A DNA stretch of 9,191 bases from NCBI GenBank assembly GCA_040877875.1, contig JBBDNC010000219.1, positions 1 to 9,191 on the forward strand, read 5' to 3'. Position 1 is the first letter of the stretch. Each line of letters opens with the position of its first letter. Below, piece after piece: positions 1 through 7,253 of this stretch. A model generated the notes under the pieces. That model had not been told where the DNA came from, made no database searches, and saw nothing but the letters and a program-made list of their open reading frames with translations. The stretch is from JBBDNC01 sp040877875 (GTDB lineage: Bacteria; Bacteroidota; Rhodothermia; Balneolales; Balneolaceae). A program made the position numbers and the translations under genes.

Positions 1-524
1 CCGAACTGTGCCAGGTGATCCATAAAAAATTGTGTATCCCAAAGTTCAAAACCATTTTTTTCCAATATCCAATGGGTATAATACAAGGCAATTTTATCGG
101 CTTCCTTTGCACTTTTGAACATCGATTCTCCAAAAAATGCCGCTCCGACAGAAACCCCGTACTGTCCGCCGACCATCGATCCCGATGCATCAAAAATTTC
201 AATTGAATGAGCATACCCCTGATGATGTAAAACTTCATAAGAATCTATCAGCAGCTCTGAAATCCAGGTACTGTCACGGCCGGCACAATGTTCCATCACT
301 TCACGGAAGGACGTGTTCGCCCTGGCGGTATAGCGTCCCTGACGTATCAATCGATGTACATTTGAAGAAACGTGAAATCGGTCGATCGGAATGATTCCCC
401 TTTTTCTTGCTGTATACCACTCGAAAGATTCATCGTTCCTGCTTTCACTCATCGGGAAATAACCCCGTTTGTACGCCTGGATGAGTAGTTCCGGGGGTAT
501 AATCCGACTCGGATTGTATTTCAT
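1..524 (-). CDS. aat: Leucyl/phenylalanyl-tRNA--protein transferase (Aat), C-terminus cut by window edge
   Basis: Aat moves Leu or Phe from aminoacyl-tRNA onto proteins with N-terminal Arg or Lys, marking them for ClpS/ClpAP degradation in the cytoplasm. The frame starts at ATG 524-522 and stays open to the window edge, giving 174 complete codons. Visible family motifs are AYKRGYFPMSE (residues 17-27), RGIIPIDRFHVS (42-53), TWISELLIDSY (86-96), the YAHSIE segment (104-109), GGQYGVSVGAAFFGESMF (119-136) and WDTQF..DHLAQFG near the cut. The N-terminus is short, like the compact form in many non-enteric bacteria, and lacks the longer leader of the E. coli protein. By comparison with known Aat lengths, roughly 30-50 residues are missing off the left edge. 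The frame has an in-frame TGA at 545-543, so this ATG is the only sensible start; AAGG lies 6 nt before it. The gene is last in a probable uvrB-methyltransferase-aat run. Identity is very secure. Confidence 0.95.
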   Translation of the reverse strand, partial: MKYNPSRIIPPELLIQAYKRGYFPMSESRNDESFEWYTARKRGIIPIDRFHVSSNVHRLIRQGRYTARANTSFREVMEHCAGRDSTWISELLIDSYEVLHHQGYAHSIEIFDASGSMVGGQYGVSVGAAFFGESMFKSAKEADKIALYYTHWILEKNGFELWDTQFFMDHLAQF

Positions 525-586
525 TTCAAACCTTAAAAATCTTCATTATTCGAATGGTAAGCCAAACCCGGTGAACGCGATTTATA

Positions 587-1147
587 TCAGACCCCATTTT
601 TCACTACTTCATAAATCATATAGGGAGGGATATTCAAGATCTCAAACTCCGTATCCAGATTTCCGAACACCTCGAGTACCGGCTTCTTCAAATGACCACT
701 GGTTTGATAGGCAAGAAATTTTCCGCCTTCTTTTAAAATAGATTTAGTGGCCTCAAGGACCTGAATTTTTCTGTCCTGTTTTAGAAAAGAAAACGGAATT
801 CCCGAGAGTACATAATCGACATTCCCAATATCTCCCTGGTCAAGCGTATCCATCACATTCCCGGCCAGAATATTGTGTACTTCCGCACGCGGATCATTCA
901 GTGTTTCCTTCAAATGCTTGACAAAATCCTGATTTGCCTCGATCATAACCAGACGGGAATCAGGGGTCATTCGTTCCAGCAGAAATCTGGAAAATACGCC
1001 ATCACCCGGGCCGTATTCCACGATCAGTAGATCCCTGGAAAAATCAATGTGATTACACACTTTTTTTACACATCGGGTTGAGGTAGGGGTAACTGAAGCT
1101 ACGTCACGATCTTTAATAAAGTTCTTAATAAATTTAAGGGTACTCAT
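587..1147 (-). CDS. Class I SAM-dependent methyltransferase, phospholipid N-methyltransferase (PmtA)-like
   Basis: A 186-residue Rossmann-fold methyltransferase. Motif I is VEYGPGDGVFSRFL (residues 43-56), the acidic end of strand 2 is E70 in LVMIEAN (66-72), and the strand-4 motif is DYVLSGIPFSFL (111-122). The SGIPF signature and the closing IPPYMIYEVVK (173-183) resemble the COG3963 group that includes PmtA, which methylates phosphatidylethanolamine towards phosphatidylcholine. The N-terminal FIKNFIKDRDVASVTPTS segment also fits that group and could be an amphipathic membrane contact. There is no signal peptide or transmembrane segment, so the protein is probably cytoplasmic or peripherally bound. 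An alternative is an rRNA-adenine-methyltransferase relative, but the usual NPPF/NxPY motif is replaced by SGIPF, which argues against nucleic acid as substrate. It starts 8 bp after the uvrB stop, so co-transcription is likely, with no clear Shine-Dalgarno. Fold is certain; substrate is inferred. Confidence 0.82.
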   Translation of the reverse strand: MSTLKFIKNFIKDRDVASVTPTSTRCVKKVCNHIDFSRDLLIVEYGPGDGVFSRFLLERMTPDSRLVMIEANQDFVKHLKETLNDPRAEVHNILAGNVMDTLDQGDIGNVDYVLSGIPFSFLKQDRKIQVLEATKSILKEGGKFLAYQTSGHLKKPVLEVFGNLDTEFEILNIPPYMIYEVVKNGV

Positions 1148-1155
1148 AATATATT

Positions 1156-3201
1156 TTAGAGTTCTTTTTCCAGTTTTGCTATCTGGTCCCGGATGCGGGC
1201 AGCTTCTTCAAACTCCATATTTTTAGCTGCCTGCAGCATGGATTCGCGCAGATATTCGATAAAATTTTCTTTGTTTTCAAATGTAACTTCTTTCATCGCA
1301 GGGTTGGGCCGGTACTTCACCCCGTCCTCTGCTACTTTTACCACCTCGAGGGTTTCCTCTTCTTCTGTGCCCTCATCCAGGTCAAACCCTTTGGTGGAGA
1401 TCAGCGTCGGGTCGACCAGCGGTTTTAATTCTTTTTCAATTGTCTTGGGAGTAATACCGTGTTTCTCGTTGTATTCCTTTTGAATTTTACGGCGTCGGTT
1501 CGTTTCATCCACCACCTTTTTAATACTTTTAGTCATTTTGTCAGCATATAAAATAGCAATACCGCCGATATTCCGTGCTGCACGTCCGACGATCTGGAAG
1601 AGCGAAGTTTCTGATCGCAAAAATCCTTCTTTATCCGCATCCAGGATAGCAACCAAACTTAACTCGGGGATATCAATGCCTTCACGCAGCAGGTTAATCC
1701 CAACAAGAACATTGAAATCGCCCCGCCTGAATTTATAGAGTACTTCTATCCGTTGCAAGGCGTCCAGTTCACTGTGCATATAAGCTGCACGAATTCCCAT
1801 ATCCTTCAGGTATTGACTGAGTTCTTCACTTAACCGTTTTGTGAGTGTGATTACCAACACACGTTCATTTTTTTCCGTCCGTTGCCGGATCTCCTCCATA
1901 AGGTCATCCACCTGATTGCCAAGTGGACGCACCTCAATTTTCGGCTCCATCAAACCGGTCGGACGAATAATCTGTTCTACGTAAACTCCATCCGATTGTT
2001 CAAGTTCATAATCACTGGGAGTTGCACTTACAAAAATGCACTGATTGATCATAGATTCCCATTCCTGAAAAGTTAACGGGCGGTTATCCATGGCCGAAGG
2101 GAGTCTGAAACCATGTTCAACGAGCTCAATTTTCCGAGACCGGTCTCCGCCATACATCGCGCCGATTTGAGGTACGGTTTGATGACTTTCATCCACTACC
2201 AGCAAAAAATCATCCGGAAAATAATCAATCAGACAGTAAGGTCGCTCTCCCTGTTTTCTTCTGCTCAGATAGCGTGAATAATTTTCAATACCTGAACAGT
2301 AGCCGATCTCCTGCATCATTTCAATATCAAACAGAGTACGCTGTTCCAGTCTTTGGGCTTCCATAAACTTTTCTTCACTCTTGAGAACCTCCACCCGTTC
2401 GTGCATTTCCTCCCGGATTTGTCCAACAGCTTCCTCAAGCCTTCCTTTTGTCGTTACATAATGAGAGGCCGGATAGATTTTAAATTCCCGGACCGTTTCA
2501 ATAATGTTCCCGGTCTCCACATCGAATATCTCCAGATTTTCAATTTCATCCCCCCAAAAAGCGATGCGCAAGCCCTCATCCGTATACGCCGGAAACAAAT
2601 CAACCACATCACCGCGCACCCGGAAAGTCCCCCGATGGAAATCATGATCATCCCGTCGATAATGTAAATCCACCAAATCATACAGAAGTTTATTACGCGG
2701 AATATCCATTCCGATTTCAAGATGGATGATCAGTTTTTCATACTCAGAGGGAGATCCGATCCCATAAATACAACTTACGGATGATACAATGATGACATCC
2801 CGTCGGCCGGAAAGCAGGGAACTGGTTGCCCTCAGGCGCAGGCGCTGGATCTCATCATTAATAGATAGATCTTTCTCAATGTATTTATCTTGTGTGGAAA
2901 GGTAGGCTTCCGGCTGATAATAGTCATAATATGAAATAAAGAACTCAACCCGGTTTTCAGGGAAAAAATCACTGAGTTCCCGGTACAACTGAGCTGCCAG
3001 GGTTTTGTTGTGGCTCATAACGAGGGTAGGCTTCTGGACATTCTCCATGACCCCGGCTACGGTTCGGGTTTTTCCCGAACCGGTTATACCTAAAAGTGTT
3101 TGAAATTTATCACCCTGTTCAATGCCTTCGGTGAGTTCCTTAATTGCATTGGGTTGATCACCGGCGGGAGCCCAGGGGGAATGGAGTATTAATTCAGACA
3201 T
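1156..3201 (-). CDS. uvrB: UvrABC excinuclease subunit B (UvrB)
   Basis: UvrB is the damage-verifying helicase-like core of nucleotide excision repair; it is loaded by UvrA and recruits UvrC for incision. The 681-residue length is normal for the family. In order: Walker A GITGSGKT (38-45); the damage-probing beta-hairpin around YYDYYQPEAY (91-100) and its following segment; Walker B DESH (337-340); motif III SATP (392-395); the second helicase domain with GINLLREGIDIPE (501-513); motif VI QIVGRAARN (536-544); and the C-terminal UVR coiled-coil motif (about 646-681) that contacts UvrC. An acidic stretch (EGTEEEE, 610-616) lies in the linker before the UVR motif. All catalytic motifs look intact. 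The gene is first in a probable operon with the methyltransferase and aat. I saw no convincing LexA box upstream and no clear Shine-Dalgarno; the leader is AT-rich. Confidence 0.98.
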   Translation of the reverse strand: MSELILHSPWAPAGDQPNAIKELTEGIEQGDKFQTLLGITGSGKTRTVAGVMENVQKPTLVMSHNKTLAAQLYRELSDFFPENRVEFFISYYDYYQPEAYLSTQDKYIEKDLSINDEIQRLRLRATSSLLSGRRDVIIVSSVSCIYGIGSPSEYEKLIIHLEIGMDIPRNKLLYDLVDLHYRRDDHDFHRGTFRVRGDVVDLFPAYTDEGLRIAFWGDEIENLEIFDVETGNIIETVREFKIYPASHYVTTKGRLEEAVGQIREEMHERVEVLKSEEKFMEAQRLEQRTLFDIEMMQEIGYCSGIENYSRYLSRRKQGERPYCLIDYFPDDFLLVVDESHQTVPQIGAMYGGDRSRKIELVEHGFRLPSAMDNRPLTFQEWESMINQCIFVSATPSDYELEQSDGVYVEQIIRPTGLMEPKIEVRPLGNQVDDLMEEIRQRTEKNERVLVITLTKRLSEELSQYLKDMGIRAAYMHSELDALQRIEVLYKFRRGDFNVLVGINLLREGIDIPELSLVAILDADKEGFLRSETSLFQIVGRAARNIGGIAILYADKMTKSIKKVVDETNRRRKIQKEYNEKHGITPKTIEKELKPLVDPTLISTKGFDLDEGTEEEETLEVVKVAEDGVKYRPNPAMKEVTFENKENFIEYLRESMLQAAKNMEFEEAARIRDQIAKLEKEL

Positions 3202-3261
3202 AGATTATAAAATACAGAGCTTTTCAACCTATTCTAAACCTATTTTCACAGCAAAACATTC

Positions 3262-3290
3262 AGAGTAAATGCTTGCCCGGGTTCTGCCAA
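3262..3290 (-). promoter_or_regulatory. Weak candidate promoter for uvrB
   Basis: On the minus strand TTGGCA (3290-3285) is followed after exactly 17 bp by TACTCT (3267-3262). The -35 box matches 5 of 6 consensus bases; the -10 box keeps only the T, A and final T positions. It would give an untranslated leader of roughly 50 nt before the uvrB ATG. A second partial match to the Bacteroidota -7 element (TAGGTTTA against TAnnTTTG) lies between it and the gene, without a correctly spaced -33 element. Neither is strong. Confidence 0.25.
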
Positions 3291-3442
3291 CGACAGGAGG
3301 AGAAAATCTGAGTACTCTCTTGCGATTACATGTTTCTGACTTTAGGAACGTCCAGCCGGCCGAAATCGATCAGAGAGAACCCGCGAACCCTGAATCGGGT
3401 TCACCTTCCCATTTAAAATACCCGTGAGTAAATGATTACCAG

Positions 3443-3476
3443 CCCCTTCCTGCAGAGTACAACAGGAACAGTGGGG
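3443..3476 (-). terminator. Stem-loop after the 193-residue gene, possible terminator
   Basis: TTCCTG (3447-3452) pairs perfectly with CAGGAA (3463-3468) around a 10-nt loop, and the stem can continue through CCCC (3443-3446) with GGGG (3473-3476) across a 4-nt bulge. It lies 17 nt downstream of the TAA at 3495-3493 on the minus strand. There is no good U-tract after it, so it may be a factor-dependent terminator or a 3'-end stabilising hairpin rather than a classic intrinsic terminator. Confidence 0.3.
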
Positions 3477-3492
3477 TGGAAACGAAATGCAG

Positions 3493-4074
3493 TTAAAACA
3501 AAGTGGTTTGGTCACTTCTTTTCTTTTGTGAGCCGGTCAGCAAATCTCCGTGTATATCACTGATTCCACTCAACATTTCAACGGTAAACCGTTTTTCATA
3601 GATACGCCTGCAGATTCCCTGTAAAGCTTTTTCACCTCTTGGAGTTACAAGCAGAAAGCCTTGTTCGTCTTCATTCAAAAACCCGAACTGTTTCAGATCG
3701 TTAACGATTAAATAGGCCAGTTTGGGGATCGCTCCACAATTTTTTTCTATGTACTCCCGGTGGGGCGGCTCCTCGCCGGAAGCTAATACCCCTCCCAATA
3801 CATTCAATTCGGTTTCGGTAAGCGGATATCCTTCTGAACCCTTTGTCAGAAGATCATCCCAGGCTTTTTGGCTAAAATAAAGCCCGAACCACCATTTCCC
3901 TTCCTTTAGAAGATTTCGGGTCACTGCACATGCCAGATACTTCCCGGAAGCAGCCTTGCGGGGTTCCCCTCTGGCACGATACATACTCACCATTGTAGCC
4001 AGATCCAGCTCGTGAATGTTGGGAGGATATTTAAAATAAAAATCGGATCGTTTTTCCATGGCTCTGGATTTCAC
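3493..4074 (-). CDS. Hypothetical protein, possible winged-helix domain
   Basis: I do not recognise this 193-residue protein. It has no signal peptide or membrane segment and is probably cytoplasmic. The N-terminal part (11-75) is rich in aromatics and basic residues, including KYPPNIHELDLATM and GKWWFGLYFSQKAWDDL. Residues about 85-160 look like a winged helix: LTETELNVLGGVL, a helix pair ending in DLKQFGFL, then a beta-wing-like GFLLVTPRGEKALQGI that resembles the wing and final helix of many DNA-binding regulators. The C-terminus is polar (GSQKKRSDQ). The start is GTG 4074-4072, supported by AGGT 7 nt upstream and by a strong promoter just before it; ATG at 4059-4057 (five codons later) is the alternative but has no ribosome site. 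It sits alone between topA and uvrB, in the same direction, with sizeable gaps on both sides. A regulatory role is only an inference from the possible fold. Confidence 0.75.
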   Translation of the reverse strand: MKSRAMEKRSDFYFKYPPNIHELDLATMVSMYRARGEPRKAASGKYLACAVTRNLLKEGKWWFGLYFSQKAWDDLLTKGSEGYPLTETELNVLGGVLASGEEPPHREYIEKNCGAIPKLAYLIVNDLKQFGFLNEDEQGFLLVTPRGEKALQGICRRIYEKRFTVEMLSGISDIHGDLLTGSQKKRSDQTTLF

Positions 4075-4081
4075 GTAGATT

Positions 4082-4085
4082 ACCT
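4082..4085 (-). promoter_or_regulatory. Ribosome binding site supporting a GTG start
   Basis: AGGT on the minus strand lies 7 nt before the GTG at 4074-4072 and about 22 nt before the alternative ATG at 4059. This spacing favours GTG. The implied leader from the nearby promoter is only about 13 nt, just long enough to contain this site. Confidence 0.45.
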
Positions 4086-4094
4086 GGCGACCCT

Positions 4095-4123
4095 ATAATA
4101 ACGGGTGACGGGGGTACTGTCAA
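4095..4123 (-). promoter_or_regulatory. Strong sigma-70-type promoter for the 193-residue gene
   Basis: On the minus strand a perfect -35 box TTGACA (4123-4118) is separated by exactly 17 bp from TATTAT (4100-4095), 5 of 6 bases of the -10 consensus. The predicted transcription start is about 4088, some 13 nt before the GTG start codon. It is the best promoter-like sequence I found in the window and is placed exactly where an independent transcript of the orphan gene would need it. Confidence 0.65.
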
Positions 4124-4174
4124 TAAACCTGGATGATTTTGCTCCCCTTTCAGTAAAATACCTGTTGTTTGAGA

Positions 4175-4214
4175 GGATCCGGTTCGCTCCTTCACAGAAG
4201 CAGAGCCCCGATCC
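4175..4214 (-). terminator. Nested stem-loop after topA, possible terminator
   Basis: Just past the topA TAA, GGATC (4175-4179) pairs with GATCC (4210-4214), enclosing GCTC (4186-4189) with GAGC (4203-4206), directly stacked on CTTC (4190-4193) with GAAG (4197-4200) around a 3-nt loop; the only break in the inner stem is a 2-nt bulge. No run of T follows on the minus strand, so classic intrinsic termination is doubtful. A transcript boundary here would fit the new promoter downstream at 4095-4123. Confidence 0.35.
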
Positions 4215-4215
4215 A

Positions 4216-6759
4216 TTACTTGCCTTTATCCAAAATGATTTGAACGGCTTGTTCCAGGGTAACAGATTCCGGTTCGACTCCCTTGGGAAGAGAAACATTT
4301 TTCTTTCCATATTTCAAATAGGGACCATAACGGCCATCCATTACCCTGATCTGCTCTCCGTTATCAGGATGATTTCCCAAATTTTTTATTTCGGAGCTGC
4401 GGGTTGATTTCTTCTTCTGTTTTAATAATTCAACTGCACGATCCAGTTCCACTGATAACACGTCGTCATTTTTCCCGAGCGACTTAAATGCTCCGTCATG
4501 AACAACAAAAGGGCCATATCTACCTACACCGGCCCGAATTTCTTTTCCGGTTTCCGGATGTTCCCCGAGCGGTCGGGGCAAGCTTAACAGCTTCACTGCC
4601 GTATCCAGATCCACGTTCGAAGGGTTTATTCCTTTTAAAAGTGATACGCGCTTGGGTTTTTTATTGTCTTCCGTCACTTCACCGAGTTGAACATACGGTC
4701 CGTATCTGCCGGTTAGAACGAATATCGGTTCACCGGTTTCGGGATGAGTTCCAAGGGATTGAGGGCCTTCCTTCTCAGCTTCCAGTAATTCGTTGAGTTT
4801 TTCTACAGTAATATCCCCGGGAGCCAGATCCACCGGGAGAGAAGTAGTAATTTCATTTCCATTTTTTTCACTTTTGATGTAAGGGCCAAACCGTCCCACA
4901 AGAACTTCAATCCCATTCAGCCCCTCAATCGGTAAATCAAGCTTCCTGGCTTCCTGTGGATCAATTTTATCTTCCTGGGTATCCACTTTTTCCTTCAGTC
5001 CGTTATCTCCCTTGTAATAGTCCGTCAAATACAACATCGGATCAAATTCACCCTGTGCAATTTTATCCAGCCGGGCCTCCATACCGGATGTAAATTCGCT
5101 GTCAACCAGATCCGGAAAATGATTTTCAAGAAGACCGGTTACGGCAAATGCAGTAAAGGTCGGAATCAGGGCCTTCCCGTCTGTATTCACATAACCCCGA
5201 TCCTGGATCGTACTAATGATCGTTGCATAGGTGCTTGGCCGGCCGATTCCCTGTTTTTCAAGTTCCTTCACAAGTGTTGCTTCAGTATATCGGGCAGGGG
5301 GTTTGGTCTCATGACCGATGGCTTCGATCTCATGCAAATCCACATCCGCTCCTTCCTTCAGATCCGGGAGGAAAATTTCCTGATTTTCAATCGCCGCTTC
5401 CGGATCATCGCTCCCTTCAACATAAGCTCTGAAGAAACCGGGGAACAGAATCTTTTTGCCATGTGCCTTGAAGTCCGCTTCATTTTTATCCGTTGTTGCC
5501 GTAATCGTTACGTTGGTAAATTCCAGTTCCGCCTCAGCCATCTGAGTCGCAATTGTACGTTTCCAGATCAGGTCATACAACTTGAACTGTCGTCCGGACA
5601 AGCCGGCTTTCTCGGGTAAAACAAACGCTGATCCGGCAGGGCGTATCGCTTCGTGGGCTTCCTGGGCAGCTTTGGATCCACTTGTGTAATTCCGGGCTCT
5701 CTCGAACAGGTACTTCTCTCCATACTGTTCCTCTACGGCATTCCTTGCAGCTCCGATCGCCTGTCCTGAAAGGTTTGTCGAATCAGTACGCATATACGTA
5801 ATGAATCCGTTTTCATACAACTTCTGAGCAACACTCATGGTATCCCGGGCCGACATACCGAATTTACGGTTGGCTTCCTGCTGAAGGGTAGATGTAATAA
5901 AGGGGGGAGAGGGATTCCGCTTCTGACGGTTGACATCCACCGAACTCACCTTCCATTTAGCTTTATCAAGCTGTTCACGAAGATCCGAAGCCTTCGACTC
6001 ATCCAAAAGGACCACACTCTCCGGTTTTTTCAACTTTCCGGTATGCTCATCAAAATCTTTCCCGGATGCCAGCCGCTTTCCATCAAGATGGGTAAGATTT
6101 GACGGGAACTTCACCTTCTCACCGGATTCAGACAGAAGGGCTTTTAAATCATAGTACGTACCGCTTTTGAACCGCATCCTTTCGCGTTCGCGTTGAACCA
6201 GAAAGGCGACGGCAACAGATTGTACCCGGCCGGCAGAAAGTCCGGGCGATATTTTTTTCCACAAAAGAGGGGAAATCGTGTATCCCGCCAGACGATCAAT
6301 AATACGGCGAGTCTCCTGGGCCTGGACCAAATTCATATCCAGCTCCCGGTAGCTCTCCATTGCTTTTTGGATGGCGTCTTCGGTGATCTCCCGGAAGACC
6401 ATTCTTTTTACCGGTATATTCGGTTTCAAAACTTCAACCAGGTGCCACGATATGGCTTCTCCTTCCCGGTCTTCGTCCGTGGCAAGAATCAACTCATCGG
6501 AATCTTTCAAAAGTTCTTTCAGTTTTTTTACCACTTTCTTCTTGCTGCCGGGGATCACATATAACGGTTCAAAATTTTGATCCACATTGATGCCCAGATT
6601 GGCCCATGACTCCTTCTTGTATTTAGCAGGAATCTCTTTGGCGGAAGATGGCAAATCCCGTATATGTCCCATTGAAGAATCGACCTGATACCCTTTAGGC
6701 AGATACTTTTTTATAGTTTTGGTTTTAGTAGGTGACTCAACGATGACTAAAGATTTCAT
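4216..6759 (-). CDS. topA: DNA topoisomerase I (type IA)
   Basis: TopA relaxes negative supercoils by single-strand passage through a 5'-phosphotyrosine intermediate. The 847 residues contain the Toprim domain (E8 in VIVESP; acidic triad D95, D97, E99 in TDEDREGE), the SAGRVQSV motif (175-182), and the catalytic tyrosine Y322 in FITYMRTDST (319-328), close to E. coli Y319. HEAIRP (369-374) and the GIGRPSTYA motif (504-512) are also intact. The C-terminus holds four GR[YF]GP[YF] repeats at about 622, 684, 746 and 809, spaced 62-63 residues, each typically preceded by a G-x-HP-x-TG-type turn. There are no tetracysteine zinc ribbons; indeed I find no cysteine in the whole protein. The ATG at 6759 gives the standard MKSLVIVESP opening. 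It starts 20 bp after the peroxiredoxin stop, so the two are probably co-transcribed; AGGA lies 12 nt before the start and can pair with the adjacent TCCT. Confidence 0.98.
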   Translation of the reverse strand: MKSLVIVESPTKTKTIKKYLPKGYQVDSSMGHIRDLPSSAKEIPAKYKKESWANLGINVDQNFEPLYVIPGSKKKVVKKLKELLKDSDELILATDEDREGEAISWHLVEVLKPNIPVKRMVFREITEDAIQKAMESYRELDMNLVQAQETRRIIDRLAGYTISPLLWKKISPGLSAGRVQSVAVAFLVQRERERMRFKSGTYYDLKALLSESGEKVKFPSNLTHLDGKRLASGKDFDEHTGKLKKPESVVLLDESKASDLREQLDKAKWKVSSVDVNRQKRNPSPPFITSTLQQEANRKFGMSARDTMSVAQKLYENGFITYMRTDSTNLSGQAIGAARNAVEEQYGEKYLFERARNYTSGSKAAQEAHEAIRPAGSAFVLPEKAGLSGRQFKLYDLIWKRTIATQMAEAELEFTNVTITATTDKNEADFKAHGKKILFPGFFRAYVEGSDDPEAAIENQEIFLPDLKEGADVDLHEIEAIGHETKPPARYTEATLVKELEKQGIGRPSTYATIISTIQDRGYVNTDGKALIPTFTAFAVTGLLENHFPDLVDSEFTSGMEARLDKIAQGEFDPMLYLTDYYKGDNGLKEKVDTQEDKIDPQEARKLDLPIEGLNGIEVLVGRFGPYIKSEKNGNEITTSLPVDLAPGDITVEKLNELLEAEKEGPQSLGTHPETGEPIFVLTGRYGPYVQLGEVTEDNKKPKRVSLLKGINPSNVDLDTAVKLLSLPRPLGEHPETGKEIRAGVGRYGPFVVHDGAFKSLGKNDDVLSVELDRAVELLKQKKKSTRSSEIKNLGNHPDNGEQIRVMDGRYGPYLKYGKKNVSLPKGVEPESVTLEQAVQIILDKGK

Positions 6760-6779
6760 ATAAAAGGAGAATCCTGGAT

Positions 6780-7253
6780 CTATAAATTTTCAATTAATTC
6801 TTTCAGTTCTTCCGCATGAGCACTTGTATCTACTTTTTCAATCAAATCAAGAACTGTACCGTCTTTATCTATTACAAACGCGGAACGGGATGGAGCGTCA
6901 AATGTTTTACCGAACATCTTCTTTTCCACAATTGAATCGGTAGCCCCGGCAAATTTAAATTCGGGATCGGATGCAAGGATGTAACGGATTCCCATCTTTT
7001 CGGCATAGTTTTTATGCGATCTGCATCCGTCTTTACTTATGGCAATCAGCCGATACCCTTTCTTGTCAAACCAATCGGCATGTTCTGCGAGACTCTGGTT
7101 TTGCCGGTCACATCCGGAAGTATTGTTACGCATATAAACCGAAACGACAGCCGGCCGGTCTAATAGATCGGAAAATTGAACTTCTTCCATTTCCCCATCC
7201 TTCACGATCTCTAATGAAAAATCGGTGTCAATTTTTGCGCCCTTGTCAATCAT
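6780..7253 (-). CDS. bcp: Bcp/AhpC-TSA-type peroxiredoxin with atypical active-site motif
   Basis: A thioredoxin-fold peroxiredoxin of the bacterioferritin-comigratory-protein group, expected to reduce H2O2 and organic hydroperoxides in the cytoplasm. From the ATG at 7253 it has 157 residues, normal for Bcp. The frame can be extended to a TTG at 7301, but the ATG gives the expected family N-terminus (MIDKGAKIDTDFSL). The peroxidatic cysteine is C48 in NNTSGCDRQ, and the conserved arginine lies in SRSAFVIDKDG (R123). Two departures stand out: the proline of the usual PxxxTxxC motif is methionine (MRNNTSGC), and the resolving cysteine five residues after the first is glutamine. The only other cysteine is C77 in SKDGCRSH, at a spot usually held by another residue, so it could be a substitute resolving cysteine or the enzyme could be 1-Cys. 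It is followed by topA after 20 bp and preceded by a 164-bp gap from the NUDIX gene. Confidence 0.85.
   Translation of the reverse strand: MIDKGAKIDTDFSLEIVKDGEMEEVQFSDLLDRPAVVSVYMRNNTSGCDRQNQSLAEHADWFDKKGYRLIAISKDGCRSHKNYAEKMGIRYILASDPEFKFAGATDSIVEKKMFGKTFDAPSRSAFVIDKDGTVLDLIEKVDTSAHAEELKELIENL

Larger units (their letters stand above)
3202..3492. other. 291-bp intergenic region between the 193-residue gene and uvrB
   Basis: No coding frame of note or tRNA-like structure is visible here. What can be seen: a weak promoter-like pair for uvrB (3262-3290); the 8-bp palindrome GAGTACTC (3310-3317); a short inverted repeat GAACCC/GGGTTC (3385-3390 with 3397-3402) whose left arm is also directly repeated at 3377-3382; and a stem-loop close to the upstream gene (3443-3476). 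It is long compared with the other gaps in the window and more G+C-rich in its middle than immediately before uvrB. Confidence 0.6.

Noticed and set aside
4080..4310. Minus-strand open frames across the end of topA and the gap after it
   Set aside because: They overlap topA in another frame, and their translations show no domain features; the gap is better explained by a stem-loop and promoter.
5119..5619. Plus-strand open frame of 166 codons inside topA
   Set aside because: Antisense to the conserved core of topA, with no recognisable motifs and no separate promoter or ribosome site seen.
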